Part shown: in pieces, positions 1 through 12,895 of the stretch
How the letters are laid out: each line of letters begins with the position of its first letter
Position numbering within the stretch: the stretch's first letter is position 1
NCBI RefSeq assembly: GCF_036588685.1
Contig: NC_086378.1
Span: forward strand, 36,929,578 to 36,993,577
Length of the DNA: 64,000 bases
Source: Mytilus trossulus
Lineage: Eukaryota > Mollusca > Bivalvia > Mytilida > Mytilidae
Direction: 5' to 3'
Position numbers and translations under genes: made by a program
The notes under the pieces: generated by a model
Told to the model about the DNA's origin: nothing
Database searches by the model: none
Seen by the model: the letters and a program-made list of their open reading frames with translations, nothing else

Positions 1-654
1 TGGTGATCTAAAGGACAATAATGTTATTGTACATATGCTCTTACTTCAGTGCAGTATTGTGGTAATAACAGGAATTATAACAAACTTTCTTAATAAAATT
101 AACGGTACAAATTTTCTTGCATCAGATGCGCATTTCGATAATACATGTCTCTTTAGTGATGCTCGTAGTATCTTAAATTGTCTGTAAATATTCAGAAAAA
201 AAGAAGTTTGAACTCTTTCACTTAGATGGATTTGGTTATCATTCTATGTTCATTTTGATCATAAACTCTTCAACTGATTCGGTTCATTCGGTTGTTAAAC
301 ATTCCTGGCTTTCAAAATATGACTGAGCGTTCCTAATGAAGGTAGACCCAGAAAAGTTCCATGAATTCATGAAGTTTGTACAGTGTGTTTTTTTCAGTTT
401 TCTAGTTGATTTTAGTATCGATACGACATCACCGATCATATTCTTTTCATGCATGGGGATTGATTCTTAAAATTGGAGTTTTTCCTTATTATGTCGTTCT
501 TCAATCTAATAGTGCTATGGAGCTGGTATATGTGATGAGTTAAAATATGTTTACAGCTTCTTGTTGAGTTCTTTCTTTACCAATTTTTCTCTTCATTTTG
601 AAAAAAATAATACTGTTTTTCATATTCTGGTCTATAATATTGAGTAATCTTCTA

Positions 655-865
655 TTCATGATCTGCTTACCCTTCCGGAGCACCTGAGACCACCCTAGGT
701 TCCAGTGAGGTTCGTGTTGTTCCGTCTTTACTTTTCCATACTGCTTCTTGTGTACTATTATTTGTCTGTTTGCCTTTTTCATTTTTAGCCATGGCGTTGT
801 CAGTTTGTTTTCGATTTATGAGTTAAACTGTTCCCCTGGTATCTTTCGCCCCTCTTCTCTAATAA
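655..865 (+). mobile_element. Solo 3' tail of RT element
   Basis: Carries CTTACCCTTCCGGAGCACCT, GGTTCGTGTTGTTCCG, TTTAGCCATGGCGTTGTCAG and the CCTGGTATCTTTCGCCCCT end. No RT coding sequence precedes it: a 5'-truncated copy. Confidence 0.75.
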
Positions 866-1206
866 ATCTACGATAACTTATTATCGTCAAAATATAGAAA
901 ACATGTAAAAATATAATACATAAAATGGATGAAAGCCATCTAGTGCATTGTATATGTTATACCTTATGTTGCTTCATCCAGGTATGATAGTATATAAAAA
1001 AAAGTATATCAAAATATCGCACTTCAAGGTAAATTAAAAAAGGACGCCTGTTAAAACTGAAAATTATACTTTATCAAAGAGGGACAGTCAAACTCATAGA
1101 TTGAAAATAAACTGACAACTACCGTTCCGTTAGAAAACAACTGTAATAATCTTGGTGCCGAAGTTTTTCGAAAACCTGATTTTATAGCTAGCTTAAACTT
1201 CAACTT

Positions 1207-1435
1207 GTATGATAGTTATCAAATGTACCAGACTTATAATTGTATACGCCGGACGAGCGTTTCGTCTTCAAAAGACTCACCAGTGACGCTTCTATCAAAA
1301 TAGTTGTAAGGGCAAACAAGTTCAAAGTTGAAGAGTATTTAGACCCAAAATTGCAAAAAACTTGTGCCAAATACGACTAAGGTAATCTATGCCCGGGATA
1401 AGAAAATCATTATATTTCTAAAAATTCATACAAGA
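1207..1435 (-). repeat. H element, decayed hammerhead (core 1245-1290)
   Basis: Minus-strand copy of the H family. The core has CTGGTGA instead of CTGATGA, and stem III is ACGC/TCGT with a mismatch. Upstream body (GGCATAGATTACCTTAG...) and downstream motif (CTGGTACATTTGATAAC) are present, so it is a full unit with a mutated ribozyme. Confidence 0.7.
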
Positions 1436-2640
1436 AACGAGTCTTATGGCTTAACTAATTTATAAACGTGGTATCTTTGATGAGTAACCGTATACTAACT
1501 TAATAAAATATATGTCAATTTCCATACCATTTTTACAGTTAAACGCTATATTCTATTTTTAAGTTGTAAAACTAAACATCTCAATTCACTACTGTACGTA
1601 ATGTCTCCTATCGCTCATTAAGTATACAAAAGTTTAATAGTGCTTTCGACTGTTCAGCTGTGTCTTCTGAGTATGAAGAAGATACAATTGAGTATAAATT
1701 TTACATATAGAGTGGGTGTCATTTTATTACTTGATGATTTGGACACATTGTCAATTAATGATAATTAACTAATGATTTAATTTTGAAGACTCTTTAGTCA
1801 ACTAACCAAAACTTTAATTGAATTGTCCGCTAATAAATTGATAAGATATTAAACAAAAGCTCTACCTCCGTAAGGCAAAGTTGACATTGAATGAATTTGG
1901 TTATTCTTTTATGCCCCTTTTCTCATATAGTGCTTCACACGTGGTAACATATCATTGTCTTTCAATCAATTGTGTATAAGTGTTACTGAAAAAGTGTCAT
2001 CTAGAAAATACTTCAATCGAAATAAAATAAAGAGGTTTTTTTCTATCACTGAGTCCATACCACTACTGGTGTACTGTAAGACCTCGACGATATCATAGAC
2101 TCATTTGTCTGTGCTACGGTACGGACTTGCTAGGCATAATAAATATTTGAAGGAGTTTGTTGTTTTAAACATATTTTGCTGATTTAATTTTTAACGCATA
2201 AAGGTGTTTAAACATCCTGACCTTCAATTTTTTAATGTTCCTTACCAATCTTAATCATAAGAGCGCGTCGGGAGCGATGGCTTTAAAAAGGTGTTTTAAT
2301 AATTTTTAATCACTTTTAAAACATTTTTTTTTGTTCATACATTTCTGTTCCTAAATTAATATATCTCTAACGGAAGTATGTATATCGATGTTTTTCTTTT
2401 AATTTTTGCTGCGGATAGAAAATATGCAAAGAACAATGATATGGATAATAGGAACATATACTGTCACCATAACCAAGTATGATATTGTATCTTTTATCAA
2501 TTAACGCACTAGTTCTCTATTCGTTTGAAGTAATACTTCTATCATTGGCCATCAGACAGTAATCCGAGACAATACGACGTTCAAATAGTGAGCTGGATGT
2601 CTTGGCCGGGTAGTCAATAAATGTTTCATCAGTTCAATCA
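1436..2640. other. No gene seen
   Basis: AT-rich sequence without a supported gene. The only feature noted is a 49-base block at 1786-1834 that recurs exactly at 3909-3957. Confidence 0.6.
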
Positions 2641-3739
2641 TTTCGGTCAAATGGACACATTGAGGCTATATAAAAAATGAAAACAACACTTTATTAGTTT
2701 CATACTTCCGTAGCTTTCATAAATGTTCTTTGATCGATATCTCGTACGAATTAACTCCGATACTAAGTTACTCGATGGTCGATCGAGAGGATGGACGGTA
2801 CATGAAAATTTGAACTTCCATTGGAAAATGACTGAACGTTTTTATAAAATCCACCCTTAGAACAACAAACAAATGAATCTCTCGTAGTCTTTTTTATGAA
2901 TTTACTTTACTTCAATTTAGAAAAAGCATAAAATTTCGACACATTCAATCAATCCCAGTTGACCGTTTGTTGATAAAAATAAAGATGCATAACCAAAGAT
3001 GGTTGTGCAAGCTAATACAAATCGATCTGATAGTTTGAAATAAGGTTATTTCATAGATAATATCACCTTTAAATACAGATTTCACATTAGATTTTATCAA
3101 TAAAAATACTAGAAAAATATCTCATATCTAGATCCAAAGACAGATAACTGGAATTAAGCTTATCGCAGCGTAATATAATTTTACAGAACAACGTAGATAT
3201 TGCAATTTGTTCCTAGTGTCTCTCCTCAATATATGCCCCTATTAGACTGAACGTGGACTCATCTATTGGTTTTTTTCTAATTCTTCATTTTGGCCATCTA
3301 GTAACCTGACATGGAAAGATTATTCAACTATGACCAATAACTTGAGCTCTAGAACTCAAATAATGACACAACAATTTCAGTCACTAACAATTAATTTCAA
3401 AAAGAAATTTTCAAACTGTCTGGAAAGAGAATCAAGCTTGCTTGAATTAGAATTAAATAAGACGAAGAACAATCAGTTGACAAATACTAAGAGAAAAAAA
3501 TATGATTGAACAGCACCGACCAATCGAAAACCCAGTGTTAATAAGGCAACATAAGTATACTGATGTTTAAATTGACAAATCAAGAAAAGAAACACAAACA
3601 CAGAAAAAAGAATGACCCCCAAAAATGAGCGGAACTGGTTTTGTGTACAGTGTAAACTTCTCCTGATATATACGCACCATCCGTCAAGCGAATTTACACT
3701 CAATCAAAATGTCACAATCGGTTTTAGGACACCAACGGT

Positions 3740-3910
3740 TAAGGTTTATGTACCCTTCTGTAGCCATTTTTGTACGAACTTTTCAAACTTCAATTGTATC
3801 AAAACTACAGATATAACGAATAATAGAGATAGACCATTTTGTACATATTCTAAGGGGAAACTTGATGCAAAGCATTATTTTTTACTGTTCCATCGCATTT
3901 AATAGAAAAA
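3740..3910. repeat. Family F repeat, copy 1
   Basis: AAGGTTTATGTACCCTTCTG, GTAGCCATTTTTGTACGAAC, ATTGTATCAAAACTACAGAT, ending near TTTAATAGAAAAAGA. Matches 43846-44015 (about 85% by eye). The ORF here is a by-product. Confidence 0.7.
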
Positions 3911-4314
3911 GACTCTTTAGTCAACTAACCAAAACTTTAATTGAATTGTCCGCTAATCTTTATCACCTTGCACTGAAATGACTTGACTGTGTTTTCTATA
4001 GCAGTTTATGTAAATTTATGACCAGTGAAGCAGTCTGGTTTTATAATACAAATTGCAATTGTGTCAGAGTTTGAATGAAGTACAATATGTGGAGAGTCAC
4101 TTACAGTCAACTCAATGTAGTATAGAATTCAACCCATACGTAACGCAAATAAACAATATAAACATGTTTTACTGACTAAACGTAAAAAAAATCAAATGAT
4201 TATATTACTATCAATAAAGAAAAATATACGTGATAATATTGGTACAATATATGTATCGGATGTTTCAAGAGGTGTCCACCAATAAAGTAAGTAATAATTA
4301 TAATCTGTTATCGC

Positions 4315-4383
4315 ACTACATTATATTAACGTGCATATACTTGCATATATTTGCATAGCTCAGTGATATTTTGTTTGATTACT
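4315..4383 (+). promoter_or_regulatory. Putative core promoter of C1q copy 1
   Basis: The ~70 bases before the ATG align with the same interval of copy 2. A weak TATA-like TATATTA lies at 4324-4328 and its surroundings. The shared string CATAGCTCAGTGA, with an initiator-like TCAGTG near 4360, stands just before the start codon. Promoter function is inferred from position and from conservation between the two copies. Confidence 0.45.
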
Positions 4384-4498
4384 ATGTCTGTCAGAGTTTT
4401 ATTCTTTATATTTCTTTCTTTTGTTTTTGCTTATGCAAGGGATTGTGAAGACACCGAATTAAATAGGCACTACTGTAAAGCATCATGTGATTTAATAA
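4384..4498 (+). pseudogene. C1q copy 1, signal-peptide exon
   Basis: A 115-base exon encoding 38 residues plus one base. It starts with ATG and a hydrophobic stretch (residues 3-17, rich in F, L and V) ending near AYA, typical of a secretory signal. A short Cys-containing linker follows. The donor GTAAGT at 4499 leaves phase 1, which fits the acceptor CAG at 5960-5962. Length and phase equal those of the copy 2 exon. The exon looks sound in itself; it is called part of a pseudogene because of the damage in exon 2. Confidence 0.7.
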
Positions 4499-4921
4499 GT
4501 AAGTAAATGTTAAAAAAAAGTCAACAATCAATTGTTTTGGATTTGATCCAAAATCTTACATATACTTTGATGAAACTACGAAATGATATTTTTTTTATAC
4601 TAGAGTATACATACAGAATAGGTATTACAATTTAACATTAAATTGAGCTTTCACGCTTAACGATTGTCTGTAGTATTAAGAGCGACATATTTGCTTAGGT
4701 AAAAAAATAAAAATTTCGTTCACTTATGACCGTTGTTTTGCCTGTTAGTCTCGTCCAATCGTTATGCAATAGAGATGCCTATTATTTATATATGATTTAT
4801 TTAAATAATTTGAGACGACGATTTTTTAAGCAAAATGGAAACAATTTTTCTTGCGTCCGTAGCGTTTTTCTGTTTACCTACATCAGGAACGCCACACAAA
4901 GCCAAATAGTTGAAACCCAAT

Positions 4922-5283
4922 GACGTATTGTTATGCGTTTACTTTTCTACATTGGTTAGAGGTATAGGGGGAGGGTTGAGATCTCACAAACATGTTTAAC
5001 CCCGCCGCATTTTTGCGCCTGTCCCAAGTCAGGAGCCTCTGGCCTTTGTTAGTCTTGTATTATTTTAATTTTAGTTTCTTGTGTACAATTTGGGAATTAG
5101 TATGGCGTTCATTATCACTGGACTAGTATATATTTGTTTAGGGGCCAGCTGAAGGACGCCTCCGGGTGCGGGAATTTCTCGCTACATTGAAGACCTGTTG
5201 GTGACCTTCTGCTGTTGTTTCTTATTTGGTCGGGTTGTTGTCTCTTTGACACATTCCCCATTTTCATTCTCAATTTTATGAGA
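4922..5283 (-). repeat. Family B SINE-like repeat in the C1q copy 1 intron
   Basis: Full-length ~360 bp copy. Minus strand: head GGAATGTGTCAAAGAGACAA, middle GTAGCGAGAAATTCCCGCAC and CGGAGGCGTCCTTCAGCTGG, core CTGACTTGGGACAGGCGCAA and GCGGCGGGGTTAAACATG. Matches 50764-51125. Confidence 0.75.
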
Positions 5284-5962
5284 ACCGATACATTTGAAGA
5301 GCTATATGTGAAACTATTTTGGTTTCTGAATATTTTCCAAATTTATAATTGGACAATTTTATAAGGCTTTGATATAAATCGTGCCAGGACCGAAGTACCG
5401 ACTTCTGAGGTGAATATACCCTTGGGGACTGATAGTACACCAGCAACGGTATTGGCGCACTGTTTTAAAATGAAAACAACTCCTTACAAGTTGCATGCAT
5501 CCGAAGCGCTTTTTTAGATTTGACTTCACCATAAACACTCAAAGCCGACAGTTTGAAAGCCAATTATGTATGTATTACAAAAAAAGCTAACAAACCATAA
5601 CGGATAAAGTGATAGTCAAATCCATCTAAGGTCTTTTTTTTCCTGATGGAGTTTAAACCTTAGTCTCTTAAGAGTTAAGAGCTATGAGATCATATATAAT
5701 AGTACAATTTGTACTGAGATGTTTTTTTAAACCATGTCAGTACCGTGTAATGATCCCTAAACAACTGAATAAAACATTGTCATAGTGTTGACACGTAGTC
5801 ATATTAAAATCAATGGTGAAACCATTTTTGTGACATTGATATCATTTTCATTTCCTTTCACTTTTTGTATGTATCTGTTAAAAGGTACATAACAGACTTA
5901 TTGAAATCGGCCAATATCTTTTGTTAATCATTAAAAAGAAGATATTATATTTCATTTAACAG

Positions 5963-6368
5963 ATAAAGTAGAGGAAGAATATGCGGCCTTCACGGCCATA
6001 ACAACAAATGGAGATGCTTTACCGAATGGTCCGATAATTTACGACAAGGTTGTCACGAATGTCGGAGAAGCATACAGTGCTAGGTCCGGTATTTTCCGTG
6101 CTCCAGTTTCGGGTGTGTACAGCTTTACCTTTAGTTGATGGGATTTCATAGTAACACTGTGTATATGTCTCTTTATAAGAATAATGCTGAGATTACCAGG
6201 CTGTACACAAACGGAGGAGGCAGACACGAAGTTGCATCGAATACTGTTTACCTTAGTCCCGAGAAAGGAGATGAAGTTTATACAAAAGGAACAGAAGGAA
6301 AGAAGTTGATGGCATCTGAACCGTATAATCTGTTTTCAGGTGTTTTGATAAAGATCGGAAACTTTTAA
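5963..6368 (+). pseudogene. C1q copy 1, C1q-domain exon with frameshift
   Basis: After the acceptor (TTTAACAG), the frame reads as a C1q domain ([12 protein letters not shown], then [14 protein letters not shown]) up to about 6135. One base is missing there compared with copies 2-4: the others read AGC TTA ATG GGA or similar, this one AGT TGATGG, which gives an immediate TGA. The rest continues in another frame from 6136 to the TAA at 6366-6368 (RLYTNGGGRHEVASNTVYL, then EPYNLFSG). The remaining frame is otherwise open and well conserved (about 60% like copy 2 by eye), so the lesion is recent or a sequence error. The C-terminus is slightly shorter than in copies 2 and 3. Confidence 0.85.
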
Positions 6369-8040
6369 TTGAACTAAATACATTAAACTGTTAAACAAAT
6401 TTCTTTTTTGCAAGTAATATTATTAAATAGAACAAAAGCACCAAGATATAAAGGTTGTACAATGCCCGATGATTTGTTTATTGTGATATTTTTCACATCA
6501 AGATATTTCAAGATTTAAAAGAATGCAGTTAAAGGGAATTCAATTGGTCGTATTTATTCTGATTCATGTGAGATTTTTGTCAATTTTAACGACGTTTATC
6601 ATTAAATTTAAGAAGTTAAGAATATGGATAATTTTTGGAAATATCGTAGAACAAACTGGATTTTTAATCACAAAATGTAATAATATTTTATAAAAATGAG
6701 CAACACGACAGGTGTAGCTAGTTGAGTTGTGTGCCAACCGCACTCGAGCTAATCCTTTTTTTTTTAGTTTGTATTTCGCTACTGCTTTCTGTTTTATGTG
6801 TATTGATTTGTAAACTGTTGCTTGCCTTTTTTTAATTTTCGATTTGACCATAAAATAGTCTGGCTATTTTTCATACATTTATAACACGGAACTCAGAGCA
6901 TGCAGTGTTGCCACGATGTTTCAGATGTAGGGATTGGAGTCACGCCGAAGGTAGAGCAAAAACTTTCTAACACAAATTTTCTGTTTTAACATGGTTTGGC
7001 TAAATTTGAGACGAACTCGAAGTATTTATAAATCTTTGGTGTAAGTCTTTCATTACCAGAGGTTATCTGATGGAGAAAATCTGCAAGATATAATATTAAC
7101 TTTATAACAACCCAGAAACAGGTAAGCACGTATATACCAATAATATATAGAAAGTTTATACAGATTGCATAGCGAAATTTACGTTTGTTGACTCTCTCTG
7201 CGAATTTGAATTCCCCCTTCGCACTTGCGTATTGTGAATTCCCAATTTTTACGAGAATTCATGCTGAGGTAACTGCATACAGAAAACATGTCGGCAAATT
7301 ATAGACTGGAAGCAAACAAATAAAAAGTAGATTTCTCCTAAATTTGGACAAAACAAAGATTTTTTTTCAGAAAAAAGTTTATGTTTATAAGTTTTATAAT
7401 AAAAACTAAACATTAAGTAATAAAAACAGATGCAACAACTTGAAGTTCCATATGAATTTAAAACCAATTACAGTTATCTCCATTATAATGACACATACTG
7501 TGGATTCATTATTATTCGTTTTTATTTTAAATACGTGATAATTACACAATAAACCTCCCTTTAATATGAGGAATAATGGCAGCTTTTTAACACTTACATT
7601 CAGACACTAATATGAAATATTCATATCGTTGAGATTTGCAGGATAGGTCTTTTAAAAATGTTAATTAATCTAGTTAAGTCATCATGGTCAATTCATGGTG
7701 TTATGCTAAAGAATGAAATAACACTAAATAAATTGCGTTAGTCCGGAGCATTCACATTCGTTTGTTAATATTTTTGTATGTATACACTACAATGATAAGT
7801 TAACAATGAATAAGTCTCATGTGATTTGCATATTAGGGAATACGTTGATATAATTGGTTGAGATGACTTCCGGTAGTTGTTCTTGATTTTATTTATTTTT
7901 CGATAGAAGACGTTGACTGAACTTCTTTTCGTAACTAATGCAAACAAAATGGCGGGGATAATGACAATCCGGATCGACGTCTAAAACAAAAATTATTTTC
8001 ATTTCGCGTTAATCTTTGAATTAATTAATAAACAAAAAAC
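6369..8040. other. Intergenic, no gene seen
   Basis: The stretch between the end of C1q copy 1 and the start of the duplicated flank of copy 2. AT-rich; short ORFs here show no domain and no codon pattern. No repeat family recognised. Confidence 0.6.
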
Positions 8041-9916
8041 AATCAGGATGTAGGACGGCAAACGGAAATTTAGACTGCGATTTGGAAATGACTGGACGTG
8101 AATACGTTCTAGTCATCCAAAACGACTATAAAGATGTTTTGGTTCAGCTTTTATTTTATTACCATTTGGAAGAAACATAATAATAAGACTTTAGGGAAAA
8201 TGGAAACACTAGACTTTTACACATTCAATAAATACCAGTAAGTCGTTCGTTGACCCGATACAGATTTGAAAGAACAATGTTGTACATATTGTATAAGCTC
8301 AACATATTAATAAGAAGACCTGATAGGTTCAGATAAGGTTCTGTTTCAAATCAATATTTTTAGATATCATAATAAATAAGTTATATCTATTTTAGATTCA
8401 TGTTTGGTATATAGGAACAGTATCAAACTGGATTCAAAGAGAGACAACTGAAATCGAGCTTCACGGTGTTCAGTTTAAATAGTAAATATAATTCACTGAA
8501 CAACGTAAAATATTGTAATTTATCCGAATATGTCTCAAAATATGCCTTTAGCAGACCGAACGTTGATTTGTATGTCGTTTTGTCAAATTTCAGACATTTG
8601 CATGAAAAGGTAGTTCTCCACTTTGGTCGTCTGGATACCTGACTTGGTAAAGGTTATTCAACAATGAGCTCTATTACTCGTAATATATTATGACACAATT
8701 TCAGTGAACATTATTTTTTTTCTCAAACCGTTTTAAAAGAGCATTAAACGTGATTCAGAATGCGGATTATTAAATGGACGAAAAACAAAAGTTTCATGAT
8801 TGAAAACAACGTACCTATCGAAAAACTGATGTAAATAAGGCGACATAAATTTACTGATATTTAAATATCATAAATCGATTCAAAAAGACAAATCAAAAGA
8901 AGAAACATAAACCCCGGAAATCACATGAACTTGAGCCAAACCGGGTTTGGTTGACAGTTTTAAAAGCGTATCCTGCTATACATGCATCTCCCGCCATGCG
9001 AATTTAAACTTAATCAAATGACACAATCGGTTATAGGGCACAATCGGTTAAATTGTAGATCACAACTACACTGATATCTATAGATCTTAGACCGAGAAAA
9101 CAAGTTGCAAATGAGTTAAGACACCAAAACATCGTACCTATCGACCAATTGGTGTCGGTGACATCTTGTGTTGTGTTGATTTTGGTCGGTCTTCCTCATA
9201 CTCTGAGTACAAGGAGTGTATGTAAAGAACACAGTCCCGTTAGAGTGTGAATCTACGAGAGCGTATCGTGAATTATAAAACTGCATACGATAGAGTAAAT
9301 GGTATGGGACTTCTGAGACACTGGAAGATGCAAATTGTTAAGTTGAAATGAAAATGTTTTTTTATAGATTTAATAGAAAATTAATAATTTCCAGTTCTAT
9401 TTTTACATTTGTTTTAGCAGTTTAAAATACCTACGTTTCAACTTTCGAATGAATCCTTCAAATATGTACGAATATGAATAAAAAATATTTAGCAAACCTT
9501 TTATTACATTAATGAAGTGCATTTTAAATCTTATAAGTAAGTATGCTTTTTTTTATCACCATGCACTGGAATGACTTGATTTGTGGTTTTCTTTAGCCGT
9601 TGGTGTAAATTTGTGACCTGTGAAGCAGTCTGATTTAATGAAACAAATTGTAATTGGGTCAGAACTGTATGAGTTGGAGAGCAAGTGACAGTAGTAACGA
9701 ATCAAATCAGCTGAACTGTTACGACACATTGTAAATAAACAATATAAAAAAATCATTAAAAAACATCTTTCTTTTAATGCGTGTCAGACGACATGCCTCT
9801 CATCAAACTAACATTTAAATCATTAATATATATTACTTTCCATGAAAACAAATACATGTGATGACACATTTACGGAATGTCCAAAGAAGTTTGCACCAAT
9901 CAAATCATTCAGAGTG

Positions 9917-10000
9917 ACAATCTGTTACCACATATGCATAATATAAACGTGCATTAACTTGGGTATATTTTCATAGCTCAGTGAAATTTGTTTGAACACA
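9917..10000 (+). promoter_or_regulatory. Putative core promoter of C1q copy 2
   Basis: A good TATA box (TATAAAC, 9942-9948) is followed by an initiator-like TCAGTG at 9978 and the ATG at 10001. The block ATCTGTTA...AACGTGCAT...CATAGCTCAGTGA is shared with the region before copy 1. The TATA-to-initiator spacing (~36 bases) is a little long, so the exact start site is uncertain. Confidence 0.55.
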
Positions 10001-10115
10001 ATGTATGTCAAATTTCTATTTTCGATCTTGATTTCCTTTAGTTTTTTTCAAGCTAGGGTTTGTGAAGTCACCAAGTTAAATGGCTGCTGCTGTGAAGTAT
10101 CAAGAAATTTAAACG
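10001..10115 (+). CDS. C1q copy 2, exon 1 (signal peptide)
   Basis: Encodes the first 38 residues. A hydrophobic core (residues 5-17) ends near QARVC, a plausible signal-peptidase site. Then comes a Cys-rich linker containing CCCEV. The donor G|GTAAGT at 10116 leaves one base (phase 1). The ATG was chosen because it lies right after the conserved promoter block and begins the signal peptide. The 2.8 kb intron contains a hAT-like element at 10862-12338. Confidence 0.85.
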
Positions 10116-10861
10116 GTAAGTAAATAGTTCTAGTATGGCAAAACATTATTGTTTTATAGTAATTCGTACATATATTCACGTTTCAAAAAGCAGAATGATA
10201 GTTTCGCTATCAACGTTTTAGATGGATTTTTTTTATAGTGACAACCGTCTTGGAAAACTTTAATAAAAACGTGGACTTTGATGAAATAGAATTTCATAAT
10301 ATTTCTTCTGAAACTATTAAAGATGGACTTTAACTATAATAAGCCTATCATAATGAATATAGCGAAGTTTAAGAATGATACAATGTTCGTCTATTGAACA
10401 AAACCAAAAGGGAAAATTGGCCGGAAACATGGTATGAGTTCCAGGGAGATATTTTTTTTATTGCAAAGCAATACAAATGTCGCATTTATCTCGATCAGCA
10501 AACATATTCAACCTCTTTTTGTCTTTTCCAAAATCCTACCCTGTCCTCACTGAGAAGTGTTTTTTCTTTAAGTAATGAATGTATTACTGTTGTCTTCTTC
10601 GTAGCAACCAGTATCCCCTATCTCTTCATCTTTGAAAAAACGTTAAAATGAAATGCAGTCATTATGTTGAAATAAGGGTTTTCATGAACCTATAATTTAA
10701 CAATTTAGTGACAACAGATAATTTGACCAAGTTTTCTAATTCATGGTTTTTTCCGACCAAACTTTTCATGAAAACGTTTGATTTTGATCAACTTCATGGC
10801 TTGAGTAGTGGCAAATATAGATGAAAATAAGTTGAACTTGAGTTATGTCATATACAGAGGG

Positions 10862-12338
10862 CAGGGATGGGGTAATTGAAAATGTAATAGTAATTTAAGT
10901 GTAATGCATTACAATTTTTCATGTAATTGAATGTAAAGTGTAATTGAGCATTTTTTTAATTACATGTAATGGTAATTTAATTAATAACATTGAAAAAAGC
11001 ATGTAACGCTCATTACTTTTGAATTACATTTCAATTACATATACTTTTATGGTGTTAAAGATAAGGATTTGTGTTTAATAATATAAATTGTAAAATAATA
11101 CTTGTTTTTCAAATATTGATATCACATACTTTTTAATATATGAAGTCTATAATTTATACTAAAGTTACAATGTTTATTAATATTCATTTGAGCTACAGAT
11201 GTTTTTTTTTTAATAATTATCATTTAATTATAAGTTTAAAAAAATGTGAGAACCATATGCTAGTGTTCAGTTTTTAAGAAAAATCTTTTAACTAAATAGA
11301 TTGATAAGTTAATCACCTTGTTAAACAAAAAAAAGTGTCAGTGTGAAAAATCTTTCTTAGACAGTTCATTTAGAATTTAAAATCACTGCACACAATCATT
11401 TTGTCAAACTAGTATACACAAAAGGATCATAGAAATAAAAATTAACAGCTGTAAAAACAAACAGCAATTAATCAGATTAAAATGTTCAGGGGCAATGCCA
11501 CTGTTACATGTATTTTTATCTAATTAGCAATAGTTAAACATTAAACATACATTATTTGTACTAAAACTTATTTTCAATATTGTCACTTCACACTTTTTGA
11601 TATGTTTAATGTAAAAAAAATATTTATGATTTATGTATAATATGTTTATCTATATTATGTTTATGTTTTAAAAATGACTTTATTTCTGAGATGTCAAAAT
11701 ACCCCTTGATGTATTGGCAAGTTAATAGGAACCAATTCCCCCGCCTTTCAATATGATGATCTTCTGATCGTAGAATTTCCATGTTCTGATAAAGCAATAT
11801 CTGCCACATTAGCTCCTGTCGAAAAGCTATTTATAATATATGTCAAAGTGTTCAGACCTGAGAGATTCTGACTAAATGACAAAACATTAACATAGTTAAT
11901 GATTATCAAATGCAACTCTTAAACTATGCTTACATGAATATTTTACACATACATTATTTATACATGTATAACATTGTTAAAAAATACCATGACGAAATGT
12001 AATGTGTAATTTAATTAATTACTTTAGTAAAGTAATTGTAATTTAATTAATTACATTTCAAAAAAACTGTAATGTGTAATTGATGTAATTGATAATTTTT
12101 GCAATGTAATGTGTAATTTAACTAATTACATTCCAATGTAATTGACCCAAAGTCTGACATTGTTAAAAAATACCATGACGAAATGTAATGTGTAATTTAA
12201 TTAATTACTTTAGTAAAGTAATTGTAATTTAATTAATTACATTTCAAAAACACTGTAATGTGTAATTGATGTAATTGAAAATTTTTGCAATGTAATGTAA
12301 TTTAACTAATTACATTCCAATGTAATTGACCCAAAGTG
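10862..12338. mobile_element. hAT-like non-autonomous element in the C1q copy 2 intron
   Basis: The left end starts CAGGGATGGGGTAATTG; a right end, read inward, starts CAGACTTTGGGTCAATTACA. CAG...TGGGT ends and dense AATTAC/TGTAAT subterminal repeats at both ends are typical of hAT transposons. No transposase is readable inside. The right end is present twice because of a 186 bp tandem duplication. No 8 bp target duplication was found. Confidence 0.65.
11971..12338. repeat. 186 bp tandem duplication of the hAT right end
   Basis: 11971-12156 and 12157-12338 are nearly identical, both starting ACATTGTTAAAAAATACCAT and ending TGTAATTGACCCAAAG. They differ only by a few bases and a short deletion. 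Confidence 0.9.
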
Positions 12339-12895
12339 TCCAATACGAATACAAAACATTGAATTAAGTTCATTTGTGTTTATAATAACTGATCGGTGAT
12401 AATTTTTATTAAGTCTACTGGTATGCTTACCTGTTGATTAAAAAAAATGTTATACATATTTATTTAATTCATGAAAAAAAAAGCGTACACACAAAAGATC
12501 TACCTCTTTTCAACTCCTATAAAAAGAAATCAAAAATCGAAGTGGTAACTTAACATAAAACTTTGAGTGTTTTTTACCAACAGTAACCAGAACTAATGTG
12601 GTGTGTGTCATGTGCTGACATGAACTATGACTGATATGGTCAATATCTGTAAATTTACAGTTTATAAATATCTTTCGAATCCCTAATGTTATGCCATCTA
12701 ACAAAGAAGACAGCTTTAACCGAGATTTTTTAAACATTTGCAATACAATATTCGTTAATTTCGTACATGAATTGTCCTCACAGCTGAGTTTAGATTTCAG
12801 CTCTTTCGATGAACCTTGTATATTTGAAACACGCTTGTGTTATTAAAAATGCCTAAACGATTTTTCAAATCTTAACCGGAATTTCTCATTTTCAG

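Noticed and set aside
540-782. 80-codon minus-strand ORF
   Set aside because: Runs antisense through a solo RT 3' tail; similar frames occur at other tails.
3612-3902. 96-codon plus-strand ORF
   Set aside because: Spans unit-flank sequence and a family F repeat; the other copies of both parts do not keep the frame.
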